Assembly: GCA_019055375.1 (NCBI GenBank)
Contig: JAHQIW010004345.1
Coordinates: forward strand, 1-64,000
Length of the DNA stretch: 64,000 nt
Source of the DNA: Parelaphostrongylus tenuis
Lineage: Eukaryota > Nematoda > Chromadorea > Rhabditida > Metastrongylidae
Direction of reading: 5' to 3'
Within the stretch, counting starts at the first letter, position 1; the number at the start of each line of letters is the position of its first letter. A program made the position numbers and the translations under genes. Positions 11,201-22,330 of the stretch are shown here, one piece after another. A model generated the notes under the pieces. That model searched no databases and was not told the DNA's origin. It was given only the letters and a program-made list of their open reading frames with translations.

Positions 11201-11519
11201 AAGAAGGTGTCTAAATTATCATGGAGCAAAAATGGCCTATATCGCCACGAAATGTTCAATGAATATAAGTTGTAAAAGATTGTATAAGACCCAGCCAACA
11301 TTAGACCTTTGCTCAGAGTCACAATCATCCCATGCAAGACACAATTTCAGGCAGAACACTACCCCATCCACAAGGACCGGGTGTTAGCCTGGAGGGAAAT
11401 CTTGAGACTCCAACAGGAACGGCTGTACCTGGGCCAAACGGGACCGCTCCATACAGAGATTTTATCAGAGGGCTGACACGATTCGTGAACAAGGATCGCT
11501 AATTCAGATAAGGACGATA

Positions 11520-11955
11520 GACTTGGTTTCTTTTCATTTAACCCCTTTCGAAGTTAATATGATATTACAAATAAATGCCCAACAATGCTGAGTGATGTGT
11601 AGAACTTCGGAGATTGGACGGGATACGAACACGCATTTCACTCTTTCTGGAAGCGCGTATTAACCATTCAACTACCGGCGCTCGTTCTGCCATCAATCTT
11701 TCTTTGACAAAATTGTGTCAAAACTCGTGGTTTTTGAAAGATGGTCGATAGAATACTAACAGAACGATGCAATCGCCCCGAGGAGTGATGGCAGAACAAG
11801 CGCCGGAATGCAATGGTTAGCACGCGTCCTCAGAAAATGTATTGCGAGTTCGAAACTCGTCCGACGTTCAGAATCTTGCACATCACTCAACATCACTGTA
11901 TATTTGTGACACCATACCATCGCTAAAAGCGGTTAAAATGTAAAGAAATTTTGAT
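11520..11955. repeat. tRNA-like repeats, inverted pair
   Basis: 11520-11710 reads on the minus strand and 11785-11955 on the plus strand, so their 3' ends point outward. Each has a tRNA-like head (GGCGGAACAAGCG-type start, CAATGGTTAGCACGCG box A region, GAGTTCGAAACTCG box B) and a tail with TTGCACATCACTCAACAT and GCTAAAAGCGGTTAAAAT. This suggests a tRNA-derived SINE or an element with tRNA-like arms. Confidence 0.55.
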
Positions 11956-12049
11956 TTCAAACAAATCAAAAAATTCATAAGAACTCTAGTCTAAAAAAAA
12001 AAGAAAGCATTCCAAGAAAGAATTCATTTCACTCCGAGAGCATTATAAA

Positions 12050-12250
12050 AGAATGTTTTAGAAAATCGTCCACGTAGGGCTTTAACTAGAAATCTAAGTT
12101 TTTGAATGATTACTAAAACTCCTGCGAAAAGTCTTTGTTTAGCGAATGAGACCGGAAATTCACGTGTCCTTTAAAGCCGAAAGGAATTCTCAATATTGGA
12201 TATGCATAGGTCAAATAAATTGTATTCCCAAGAACCAAAGGCATATTTCT
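12050..12250. repeat. Old interspersed repeat (AGCTATCGAATGA type)
   Basis: A diverged copy with AATCTAAGTTTTTGAATGA and the AAAAGTCTTTGTTTAGCGAA block that follows in other copies. Non-coding. Confidence 0.35.
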
Positions 12251-12265
12251 AACTTTTAATTCCGT

Positions 12266-12388
12266 CTAAGATGACATTCCGTTTGTGATCTCATTTATAA
12301 CGTTTTCTACTTTCAGGAAATCATCAGTAAGTATCGTGGAGTCGTCATCATCACCGACACCACCATCACCTTTTTCAGCACCGATCAT
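12266..12388 (-). CDS. Possible terminal exon, acidic C-terminus
   Basis: On the minus strand a good acceptor (AAATTTCCAG) is followed directly by an open frame of 40 codons ending in TAG. The protein is acidic (GVGDDDDSTILTDDFL) with a short helix (KVENVINEI). No upstream exon could be joined with confidence. The frame may instead lie within a repeat. I do not recognise it. Confidence 0.3.
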   Translation of the reverse strand: MIGAEKGDGGVGDDDDSTILTDDFLKVENVINEITNGMSS

Positions 12389-12724
12389 CTGGAAATTTAA
12401 TTTCGAAAACAAGAGATTTACGACACAACGGAAGGCATGATCAAACATTTTCAAGCAGTGATATAACAAAGAATACAAGTATAAAAAACTTCAAAGCTCT
12501 GGGAGGTGATCATTCCCTGAGGGATGCGGCGTGATCTTTCGCTTTATTCTTTTTTTCATTTTAATTCGTTTACTCCTCGCTATGTGGTGCAAACAGTGAT
12601 AAATTTCTTTGAATTTGTGTGTTCTTATTAGTTTGTATTGTAATTTCGAGTATCCCTACGTCATCAACATAATTTCTTCTTATGTTCGAACAACTTCAAA
12701 TGGGTCTTTTGTCATTATAAATAT

Positions 12725-13045
12725 ATCCAATAATTTAGAATGATATAAAAAATTTGAACCGCACATGGCGATCGAACCCGCGTAACACCCTCTTTGATTG
12801 CTCGTGCTCCTGCAAGGCTCTTGTTCTGCAGTCACTCTTGTTAATCAAACAGCTGACGGTTGGTTGCTGTTAGAGTTGATACTTTATGTCGCAGAAAGAA
12901 TGATAGCAGAACAGAAGTCTCGCCGATGCCGCTGGTTAACACGCAAACAAAAATGATGTAATGAGGGTTTGATTCTTGTCTGAGATTCGAGATTTTGCAC
13001 ATCAACACACATCTCAAATATCTGTGTCCATTTCTGAACGTAAGC
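12725..13045. repeat. tRNA-like repeats, inverted pair with conserved centre
   Basis: The minus-strand arm (12725-12840, TCGAACCCGCG) and plus-strand arm (12895-13045, GATAGCAGAACAG start) face away from each other. They surround a centre containing GACGGTTGGTTGCTG and GTTGATACTTTA. A similar centre recurs at about 40450-40490 and, inverted, at 36855-36875, so the pair probably moved as a unit. Confidence 0.5.
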
Positions 13046-13239
13046 ATAATCGACATCGCCAATATCGCGCGATTTTCGATTTTCAACAAAAATTTTCTTA
13101 TTTACTTCGACAAAAAATTCAAAGCTCTTCGTGTATTCTGGTGAGGTATGATCTACACTACAAGTTTGGATACTTTTTGTGCTTATGTAGCTCCTATGTG
13201 CAAAGAAACTTAGAATGTGAAAGGTAATTTCTATTCCGC

Positions 13240-14150
13240 TCTCACATTGCACTATGGAACCTTTTCGAGAAACAAGTTAAGCCTCAATTTCCTTTAGATT
13301 TGGGTTAGCGAATGAGCTTAGTGTAGTCCAAAAGCGATCCGCAGACGTTAGCTGAGCATAGAAGGCAAACGGAGTGTGAAATATGATTTCATTTCAGTGT
13401 GCTAAAAATTTCTTTCTGAAAACTAACTAAAATGCCCGATTCACCGAGATCTAAGCTTTGGAAGGATTATTAAATGCTATATGAGAAGCTTTGTTAAGCG
13501 AAAAAAGGCCTCTGAAATCTCGAGAGTCAACATGACCCCTCACCGTCCGCAAAGGGATGAGTTTCTCCGCTGATGTTGGTAGTAGAATGAATATCGATAG
13601 TCGTACATAAGGTATGATTATTGCAAACGTCGGCTCGTTTCGTGAATTAAGTGGTCTGCGTTAGGCCTACTCGATACAGGGTGTGTCAGGGACGTTGCTA
13701 ACCCTCTTTCAACTATTCATCGTCTATTACGTTTCATGTGTACTTCTGAGTGCGCCACTAATCACCGAACTATATTCAACAAGTCTTTTCTCCTGTTGGC
13801 TGGCTCAGAATTCTGCTTGTCACATTCATGAGTTCTAAGACATTATACATCAAACCCTTCAATAATCAGCTCTCACTTCATTACTGTCTACAGTACTATA
13901 CAACATAATTTTTCGATCCAAATTACACATCTTGTCGATCGCTATAGCGCGCAGAAACACATCTCCGATGAGCAGAATTGAGACAAGACATAAAGATACT
14001 ACTCAGATCAACTGCACCTCGTGCTTACACGTTGTTTTGCTTCTAGCATAAGCAGTACTTACACGTGATACTGATTTCCAATACAACGTCTACGGCGTGG
14101 TAAAGTGAGTTCAAGAATACGCCTAGGTGCCGGCTGTAGAGCTATACGAT
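13240..14150. other. Repeat debris and unassigned DNA
   Basis: 13240-13530 is a weak copy of the AGCTATCGAATGA-type repeat. From 13530 to 14150 I see no gene, RNA or clear repeat. Confidence 0.35.
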
Positions 14151-14219
14151 CTTGTGATTCTCTGGGATAAACTTTCATGTTGAATTTGCTATACGAAGTT
14201 TTCTTCACGCAGTCGTTGT

Positions 14220-14861
14220 AGATAATTCACACATTCATCAGGCACATTTAAATCTCCAGGTGAAAGAACAGGTGGATATATTTGGACTGTGACATCAAAT
14301 AATGCAAAGCAACAATGCCACGAAATGCACTCCGATTCAAATGTCTTTCTGGTGTATGATCAAAATAAGCAGCAATTTGGTAGATGAAATCTACAAGTTT
14401 CGCTTGCTATAACTATGCACGGCCTTAAACTTCCTCGGCGTTAGGTCGATCATGGTATCGTGCGTCGTGGAAGTTATTACAACATCTCTCTTGTCATTTC
14501 GTCTGAGCACCATTACGTTTTTTTTTCTGTACGGTCATTGTGTGCCCGTTGTCCAGTTGGTGTTGCATGAATTCATTAGGTAACTCTTGTCTATTCTTTC
14601 TGCATGTCCCGACCAGGTGTGTTTTTTTTGGAACAGACCCTCTGCAAGTTCAACACAAGTATACTCACTAACGGTGTAGAGGTATCGGGCCCATCCAGTA
14701 AGCCATTCATTGGATCCATCACAGTACTGCCTCAGATTTGTCCGGCGCTCATGGGAATTGTGCCTGCACTTGCGTATGGGAACGTGTTGTACGTGTGTCC
14801 TCCTAAGCTTCACAATTTGAGCAGTTTTATCCCGTAAATACGCTTTTTGCTGCTGCGCCAA
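14220..14861 (-). pseudogene. piggyBac-like transposase remnant
   Basis: Read on the minus strand, in more than one frame: RYLYTVSEYTCVELAEGLFQ, then QKKTHLVGTCRKNRQELP, then NDKRDVVITSTTHDT, then YQIAAYFDHTPERHLNRS. These match the order of the piggyBac (DDE_Tnp_1_7) core: a LYTDNYYTS-like strand followed by ELA, the KT-LTGT-RKNR segment, the W-DKR-V-LST-H block, and the later Y---R helix region. Frameshifts separate the blocks and the catalytic aspartates are not all identifiable. No terminal repeats were found. It is an old fragment. Confidence 0.6.
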
Positions 14862-14869
14862 TTATGTCA

Positions 14870-16350
14870 AACTCAGAAATCATTTTGAAACGGTAAAAAG
14901 TTCTCAAATTGATGACAAAAAGCTGACCTTTCGAGGCCACAGATGAAATCCCTTCGAGCAGCTCTGTCAGAGTGAGCATGATTTTCGTTACCTATTTAGA
15001 AATATTTATTCCGTAGCTAGGGAATGTTCAAATTTATTCCAATAAGCGAGATGAACAGGATTTCCTCTAAATGCTCATATGATTTTGATGCATATATGTC
15101 CTATGTGCGTAGAGAACACTGAGGGGAAACGCAATTTTCTTATTTGAAACTCTTTGCAACAAGAAATTAGTTTTGGAATTGCCATTAATTAGTGTTGTCA
15201 ATGGATACTGAACTTTGAAATCAAATTTATTTGCAGACCATGATTAGGCGAACAAAGAAAATCGAATTTGAACACAACATTTTCTTAGTTTTTACGGTGC
15301 ACCAATTTTTTTCAGAAACCATCAAGGAAATCGTAATCGGCAAAATTTAAGCTATCGAATGACTATTAAGATTCATAGAAAAAGCTTTCCTCACCAAAGA
15401 AAGCTTGCTAGCGAAGGGGTTTTTTACTATCAATGACCTGCATCGTATGCGCTAGAAAATCTTTTCTGAACAAGATATTAGTTGTTTCTCGGTTTTCAAT
15501 CATTATTATAACTTCTAAGTATTGTAGATAATTAAATATATCAAAACTGTTGCATTTATATGTTTATATTGTTTGTATAGGCTAGTACAGTTGATTGAAT
15601 GCCAGCATCGATGTGATTGCGCAGTCAAAGAGAGCTTTTTGATCAAACATAAAAATTTTTTTCTGCAAAAAAGCATACGAGTGCGTAGAGAAAATTACGA
15701 TGTGTCGAGATATTGCAAGAAACCCTGAATTCACTTTCAAAACGGTGAAAAAACATCAATCAAATAACAAAAATTGCCCATCTGCTGCGATTTACGTAGC
15801 GATTACACCTGGTGTTCCTGAAAGGGTCAATCAGCGAACATACTATATGTTATAGATGTTATATAGCTGGTCGCAAATTTTGGATGGTACATATTTTATA
15901 CAATGTGCTCCCCTTCGACTATTCTTTTCATGCATAAATTCATTCTGAAATTACGTTACATAACATGTAATTACTGGGTACTTGTCTGCTTTATGGCGAC
16001 AAATGAAGATTCGTAGCCAATCGGTGGACAAGAGCTTTCGTAAAAGCGTTTGTAATTATTCGAAAGCCCAAGTCTTTGACTACTGCGCTAAGCGCTCTTT
16101 CTCGAAGAGACCCTTTTTTACAATACAGCATTTAAATAAAGAGTCATGTTTCACACCAGCAGCACGCTTATTACTCTTCCTTCGCTAGAAGGACGAATGA
16201 CATATAAACGTGTATAGGAAATCTGTAGTATCAAAGTTATAATTGGAAATTCTTTCAGAACGTAAAAAAAATTTCTAAATGAATAAGAAAACTCGTAATT
16301 CACGTAAGTCGCGCCAACAGAATCGATCGAACGATTATCCAGAATCCACG
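14870..16350. other. Unassigned DNA with old repeats
   Basis: 15230-15480 carries the AGCTATCGAATGA-type repeat (AAGCTATCGAATGACTATTAA). The rest has no supported gene. Short open frames (15982-16188, 16279-16509) lack splice support or are low complexity. Confidence 0.35.
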
Positions 16351-16358
16351 GCCGGTAT

Positions 16359-16413
16359 TCCCCCCCCCCCCCCTTCCCCCCACTCCCTTCTCCCTCCTCC
16401 TCCTCCCCGCCTA
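16359..16413 (+). repeat. C-rich pyrimidine tract
   Basis: About 55 bases of nearly pure pyrimidine, beginning with a run of about 14 C and continuing as CCCTTCCC/CCTCCTCC units. The proline-rich open frame across it is an artefact of composition. Confidence 0.8.
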
Positions 16414-16708
16414 TGTCGAGCGAAACCTGCCCTATCTATAGTTTCAGGAAAAGGTTCTGTACTGCAAGAAATATGCATGTGTGAAACACAAGTGTTTTCT
16501 TCTTACTAAACCGTTGAAATAGACCTTTTTTTCAACCCCGTCAGGACCACGTGTACCAATCGTGGTACACGCGCATTTTCGTATTTTCTCGTCAGGCACA
16601 AAATCTTCGTTAGAGAGTCATTCGATAGCTGAAAATATTGCAGTTCTGAGGATTTGATTGACTTTCGATAAAGCTTTTCCACTGAGCTATAGCAACGAAG
16701 AGAAAATT

Positions 16709-17101
16709 AATAGGTTGGGGAAAAAGTTCTGAGAAATTACTTGTGAATTTTTTGGTTGCCGACCATTTTTAGTGTTTTGGTTTCATTTGAAAGCCCGTCT
16801 TTTCCCGCGTTGATTGGTACATAATAAACCTAAATTTCAAGATGTAATTACCAAGCTAGCAAATTAGTTTGTTGATGATGCACGATTGGCTGTTGGATTC
16901 AAATGCAACGGTGGCAAGTGAGCGCATCAATCTGACTTAAACGAAGTTTATTATGATAGTTTTTATCAGTTTATATTATGTTATGTATTAACTATGCGTA
17001 TTATTATATTATATGTATCAGATCTGTCTTTGTTCGGGTGTAATAGGTGCACAAATAGATGTTTTACAAGCATTTTCTCAGAACTTTTTCCCCAACCAAT
17101 T
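16709..17101 (+). mobile_element. mariner deletion derivative
   Basis: Flanked by inverted ends AATAGGTTGGGGAAAAAGTT and AACTTTTTCCCCAACCAATT. Inside, a start-proximal stretch (MMHDWLLDSNATVASERIN) matches the N-terminus of the mariner copy at 49.1 kb. After a deletion, CTTTGTTCGGGTGTAATAGG matches its 3' end. The middle of the transposase is gone. It is non-autonomous, about 393 bp. Confidence 0.8.
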
Positions 17102-17721
17102 ACGATTTTCCTTCAAAGTGCATAGTGCAACTTGCATTTGTGTTTGCTTGGCTTTTTCATCGAACGAAGTACTTTCACTGAAATTTTAGAATTTATTAGA
17201 CAGTTTGAAAAATAGTAATTCTAAATATGAACTTGCACTTCTATTCAATTCTCAATCGAAGCTGTCTACTGCGCTGGAGTACCGACGGGAAACTCACGTT
17301 TTGCCTTCTAAGCGCTTTAGATGCTTCGCTATCGTTTATGCTTGGCTTTTCAGTAGAGCTTTGATGATTTTACGACAACAAAAAAGTGTAGAATCTGATG
17401 ACTAATTTTTTTTTACTGATTTCTGATGCGCTGTTACAAGAAATTTAGGATCACGTTTTACGCTCTCAGTAATGGAGAGGAGACAAATGGCAGAGAGAAG
17501 AGATGGACAAAAAGAAAAAAAATAGGTAGTCGCCTGATGTTCAGAAAAGCAAACAGACCTAAACATGTTTTCAAAATGTACTGAAAAGAACTACTGTTTA
17601 TTATCATAAATTTATCACAACTTAAACTACAAAAGGATGAAAGGAAGTTAACCCATTGGGGACAGCGCGTATGATGTCTGATACATATAACACACTTTTG
17701 CGTACAATTCATATAGCATAT

Positions 17722-18022
17722 TTGAGCGCATGTGGCGCAGTAGTTAGATGTGCCCTGCGTCGCACTTAAGCTCGACGGCTCCATCTTGCGCTCCTAGCTC
17801 ACCATACCATCCATCTTCCGGCGTCCGTCGGTAAATTGGTATCGAACTGGTCTCAAGCTTGTCTGGGAGGATAGTCAACACTGATTCGACAGAGTGGGAG
17901 CCATCGCTAGTCACTGCAGAGGCCAAATATGCATTCAGTCACGTCAAACGAAGTTAAAAATTGAAGACGAATACATGGCGCATCCCTCAGTAATTGATCA
18001 ACGCCGAGAGCTTTGAATTTTA
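17722..18022 (+). repeat. tRNA-derived SINE, near full length
   Basis: The head GAGCGCATGTGGCGCAGTAG resembles a tRNA 5' end with box A. The body has CTTGTCTGGGAGGATAG and AGGCCAAATATGCATTCAG, and the tail GATCAACGCCGAGAGCTTT then TTTATCC. The same order is seen at 24890-25185 and 45222-45530. The box B region is partly eroded here. Transcription would be by RNA polymerase III if active. Confidence 0.7.
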
Positions 18023-18029
18023 TCCTTTA

Positions 18030-19380
18030 TAGCATATTTAGAAAATTTTTCACTGTACGAAGCTTCTTCACTACAATTTCCGCAGTCATTCGACAGTTTG
18101 CGACACGCTAATTTCTAATAATCTATCTTTTTCAAAAAGGCTTATCAGTGAGGCAAAGAGACAATACGTTCACTGTCGAAATAGTTGGCCCGTTGCTCAC
18201 ACTGAATATGAGTTTACTGGTAGTCATTATTGTAAAGTTCGGATTTCTAAGGTACTTCACTATTACAAAAAACTAGAATATCACCGACGAAAATTCAGCA
18301 ATGGCATTTTTACCGTTAAAAGCACCTTCGTCTTATAGTGGCCTCATAATTCAGTGGGAAAGTTACAAATTTGAAAAAAGATAGAAAGCAATGCTTTTTA
18401 GAGTGCTTTTTTGCCGGTATAAAAAGGTATTCCTGTCTTAGCAACGTATTCGCCACCAAATATCATTCAAGAGAGGCATGTGTTACCCAAAGTAATTCTC
18501 TAAGTGGAAATCGTGTTCTGCCATTCTACATGAAAACCACCATAAAGGCAATGATAAATTGGTTGAACTATTAGATGATAGTTCGGCGAGCACTGGCAAT
18601 ACCTTGTTCAACTCTTCACAAACACGCATAATTTTTAGCTGTTCCGAATTGCTGACTTTTCTGACAAAAATCAATATTTTTTTAATCAAATAAATTGAGG
18701 GGTTTTGAACATGACATAGCTGCAGATAATTTATTGCTCCAACGCTGTACAGAAATGAATGGCTTGATGATTGTACACTATAATGTAGTTATATTGTACT
18801 ATAGTTTATCACACAAACATAACGTTTTCAGAGTTTAGTAGTGTTTTACAACTTTCTTTATGTACTCAGCTCTCATATCCGCACGCTCTATGCGATAATT
18901 ATGGTTTACTATACAAATGATAATTGGTAAATAGTTGATTGCTACTAAAGTTTATGGGTGGTGAACTATGTCGAAATGAAAAAGACGGTTTTTTGGCTTC
19001 TCAAGGCAGAAAGGAAACTTTTGCGAACAGCGCGCAGCACAGCGTCTTTGTTCTACGGTCGACTAGAAAAGCTGTAGCAAAAGCTCTGTGCGGCAATATA
19101 AACTATTGAAAATTACGCGCGTTGAGACAGTTCTTTATAGACCTTGGTGTGCTCCGACATACATAACGAAATCAATGCACATGGTTGTGAAAATGTTTAC
19201 GCATAATGTCTGCATGACCATGTAGAATTCTTTAACTCTAGGTTCAAATAATTACCTGCATTGTCAAAAGACGGCATCGGGAGTTATGAACTAGAAAACC
19301 TTTTTGCAATATTATTGAATAGTATCTTTACATTCTACTGTTTTTATTGACTCTTTCAGAACAATAAATTATTTGATAGC
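18030..19380. other. Unassigned DNA
   Basis: No supported gene. 18240-18420 has faint similarity to the AGCTATCGAATGA-type repeat. The short open frames on either strand show no splice signals or family motifs. Confidence 0.35.
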
Positions 19381-19383
19381 ATT

Positions 19384-19749
19384 TCTTGAGTCTATAATGA
19401 GGCCTGATATGGCACTTATATAGTGCTATACACATGTTCGGTACTACAGCCTCATCAGTAGCACACTGCCTTTTGAATCAGCCAATCCCTTGCAGGAGGA
19501 TATACCTTCTACACAAAAAGGAATCGACGCCGAACAATTTCAAATCACCGCATGTCAAGAGATAAAATTCGCGATATTGCAGTGACCAACAATGGACCGC
19601 TTGTGGCTGGTAAAATATGTAGGAAGTGCATAACCCACCGCACAGGATGGCTGAACCGAAAGAACCGTGATGCTGATGAGGCCACAATGCCGACAGACTT
19701 GTTTAGCACTGTATAAGTACCATACCAAACCTCATGATAGGCTCAAGAT
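19384..19749. repeat. Small inverted-repeat element with ribozyme-like arms
   Basis: About 82-bp terminal inverted repeats (TCTTGAGTCTATAATGAGG on the left; CTCATGATAGGCTCAAGA on the right) flank ~200 bp of non-coding DNA. Each arm holds a hammerhead-like motif, with 3' ends outward: 19423-19464 on the minus strand and 19667-19709 on the plus strand. In the right arm the conserved GAA is GAC. The stem I sequence GTGCTA/TAGCAC is shared with the motif at 41513-41560. Confidence 0.6.
19423..19464 (-). ncRNA. Hammerhead ribozyme-like motif (degenerate)
   Basis: On the minus strand: stem I GUGCUA paired with UAGCAC (6 of 6), core CUGAUGA, a GG/CC-closed stem II loop, then GAA. The base after GAA is C where hammerheads have A. 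Stem III is CAUGUGU and weak. Core geometry is otherwise complete. Probably inactive or weak. Confidence 0.5.
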
Positions 19750-19799
19750 ATGTTCTCAGACTATATATTGAATAGTAGATGAAGAGTGGTGCCCTGATA

Positions 19800-19918
19800 A
19801 TGATGCCAAGGCCAGATATGCATTAAATCGCCTCTTCGATGTTTGACGAAGTTCGAAGCATAGCGTATTTTCCAAGTTGATCAATTTCTAACGCTTCATC
19901 CTTCACGCCTTTAGATCA
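19800..19918 (+). repeat. SINE 3' fragment
   Basis: Matches the 3' half of the tRNA-derived SINE (AGGCCAGATATGCATTAAATCG, ACGAAGTT, TTGATCAA), with loss of the tRNA-like head. Confidence 0.5.
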
Positions 19919-20165
19919 ATGCTTTTATACTTTCTAAAGCTTGCTTTCTAAACAGTTCCTAGCACCTCGCTCAAGTTTAAAATGCGGAGTGGAGTCTGGA
20001 GTTTATCCCAAGACCGACTATCTATTAACGTCGGCATAGTTTGAATAAGTGAATAGTTTCTTCTGTTTAGCCGTTCCGAGGTGTTATTGATATTATTTTT
20101 TGAATATCAGCGAAGCATACAACAATACAGTTAGTAATGCAGCTTGAATACACAATATTCGAGGT

Positions 20166-20200
20166 GGCTAACGTTTCGGCGGATCGCTTTCGTCAGAGCC
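20166..20200 (-). ncRNA. Compact hammerhead motif at PLE 3' end (copy A)
   Basis: On the minus strand: stem I GGCU/AGCC (4 of 4), core CUGACGA plus one extra A, stem II AGCG/CGCC with loop AUC (one pair lost), GAA, then the self-complementary ACGU and U before the predicted cleavage. ACGU cannot form a normal hairpin stem III but can pair between two molecules, as reported for small hammerhead variants in PLEs. Confidence 0.6.
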
Positions 20201-22039
20201 AGGAAAGATCACATTGATCCACAATCCACTAAGCCAAAAACCTCCTTAACCCTAGCAGACAACGTTAGAGATGTGTTTTGGATCGCATAGTAAAAGCTTC
20301 ATTTTAAAACACTCACCGTGTTTGATATTTGGGTCTATCAATTATTAATTGAAAACAAGCCGCTTAAGGTCAGTGCATCAGTGGGCTGTGCCTAACTCGG
20401 GCCCGGAAAAATCAGCCTGAGGTATGGTTCGAGGTCACGCGCAATTACGAGGCACTCCTCTTTTCGGTTCATTTTTAGGCCTTTGCTATGTATCCAAAAG
20501 GCTTTTAAGGTTTTACGCGCAGATGTTTTTGATTCTTGCGCGAGGATCGTGAATTTGACGCCGAACATTACTCCTGCATGTTTTTGGTCCCTATGCGTGC
20601 CTAGTGGAGTTTTTGAATCACAGTTGCGTAACCCACCTAGGTGCTCTTTTACACGGAGGAATAGTGGTCTACCCGTTTCGCCAATGTGCTCATCGCCGCA
20701 TATCTCGCAAAGGTAAATTATACTCGATCTCATACAGTCGCCGTCTCTGCCGTTCGGACAAACTTTGCAATAATTGGTTTCGCAGAGGCGGTCATAGAAT
20801 CGGTTGCGGACTAATTGACGCTTTAGTGTTTTTGGGGTATTTCAACTATTGCTACCGAATTATCCAAACTGCTCTTTTTAGGCATCGTTTAATAGCTGTA
20901 CTTATTTCGTTAAAGATAAAAGGCAAGAGGAAAGGAACCTTATTTTCGCCAGACATGTCGTTTGGGAGCATAAAATATCCTCTAAATCCAACCTGAAAAG
21001 CTCCTACCTTATCGTAGCCATTAGAGATGGCTATTTTTCGCGCCAAGTTTGAGGATTCTACCTTGTGTTCTTTTCCGTGCACACATTTGACGCTATTCGG
21101 AACATATTCTTAAGTAGTGCGCGTTTTATGTGTCAAGGATGGGCTGATAGGTGGTGAACCAGGATGTTTTGTTGCTTGGTTTACGGTACCATTTTGTATT
21201 GCAGGAGTTTTTGGACAGGTTGACCTGAACGTTCAAAAAAGGGAGCCAATTTCTTTCGGTTTCTCACGGGTGAACTTTATGTACTCTGACTGGCTGTTCA
21301 GCAATTCAGAGCATTTGTCCATCTCCTCTTGGGTTGAGCAGACGACAAAAGCAGTATGTATCTACAGTAGAGTACCGGCCGGAGTTCGATTATTGGGCTC
21401 TCAACTTTAGACATAAAGGCTATAGCAAGTGTTGGCGCTAGTCGTTGTCCCATTGCCAGCCCTCTGATTTGAGTAAAATAGTTCCCGGACCATCTAAGGA
21501 TTGAACAGTTTAGGCACTCTTTCAAGAAAGCCATAACCTGCCCAATGGAGAAGCCACACATGTTTGTGGTCCTTTCGTGCTCTGTTAAAAGCTCGTATAT
21601 GGCTTGCATTGCGGATTCATTCGACACGTTTGTATAAAGGGCGGTTACGTCGAAAGATTCCATCACGTACGCGTTGTTGGGGGACGCGTTACGTAAATGG
21701 TCTAGGAACATTTAGGTGTTTGTGAGATGGGCTGGAATGTGCTTTAGTAATTGGACTAGTATTAGGTTTAGAAACCACGTTATTCCTGTCCGTTGGTCCG
21801 CCTACGCAGCTGATGATGGGTCTAACTTTGAAATTTCATGGATTAGTAGACAAAAAATCATCAGTGCATACCAACTTATGAGTTTTGATAAGTAAGTATA
21901 AGACGGGACATGATGGTAGACTAAGTTTTATTATACCTTTCCTTCGAGTGCTTTATTAAGACCACGCTCAAATTTCAATAGATCCTTTCATTATTATTTG
22001 AGCCAACATGTCATGTGGTCTGGTAAAGGCTCTTGTACA

Positions 22040-22082
22040 GCCCGAGACACGTGTTTCGTCCTTACAGACTCATCAGCCGGGC
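22040..22082 (-). ncRNA. Hammerhead ribozyme, canonical, left arm
   Basis: Mirror copy of 22288-22330 on the minus strand with every core base kept: stem I GCCCGG/UCGGGC, CUGAUGA, GUCU-GUAA-GGAC stem II, GAA, ACACGUGU stem III, C at the cleavage site. Confidence 0.8.
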
Positions 22083-22287
22083 AGAACCCGTCGTCTGTCG
22101 ATCTTTTCATAGTCAGTTCTCTCAGGAGCGTCACACTCATTATATGTAGTTATCGACGACCTACGCTTTACACTCTTTGTCAGGTGAAACATTCACCTAA
22201 CACAGAGTGTTTTCGCACTCGATTGCTAGCTGGCTGGTATTTTTTATCATATTATACGTCGATAACTATATATAAGGAGTGTATTCT

Positions 22288-22330
22288 GCCCGGCTGATGA
22301 GTCTGTAAGGACGAAACACGTGTCTCGGGC
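22288..22330 (+). ncRNA. Hammerhead ribozyme, canonical, right arm
   Basis: Stem I 5' strand GCCCGG (22288-22293), core CUGAUGA (22294-22300), stem II GUCU/GGAC capped by a GUAA tetraloop (22301-22312), GAA (22313-22315), stem III from the palindrome ACACGUGU (22316-22323), C at 22324, and stem I 3' strand UCGGGC (22325-22330). This fits a type I hammerhead, with self-cleavage predicted between 22324 and 22325. Stem III has at most four pairs with little or no loop, so activity may need two RNA copies. Such ribozymes are known in PLEs. Confidence 0.85.

Noticed and set aside
14604..14837. Hydrophobic 77-codon plus-strand frame resembling a membrane segment
   Set aside because: It is antisense to the piggyBac-like blocks, which have ordered family motifs.
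16279..16509. Proline-rich open frame
   Set aside because: The proline run is the translation of a C-rich tract. The flanks do not look like protein.
20483..21410. Plus-strand open frames over PLE copy A (20483-20716, 20604-20996, 21117-21410)
   Set aside because: These are antisense shadows of the minus-strand PLE coding region.
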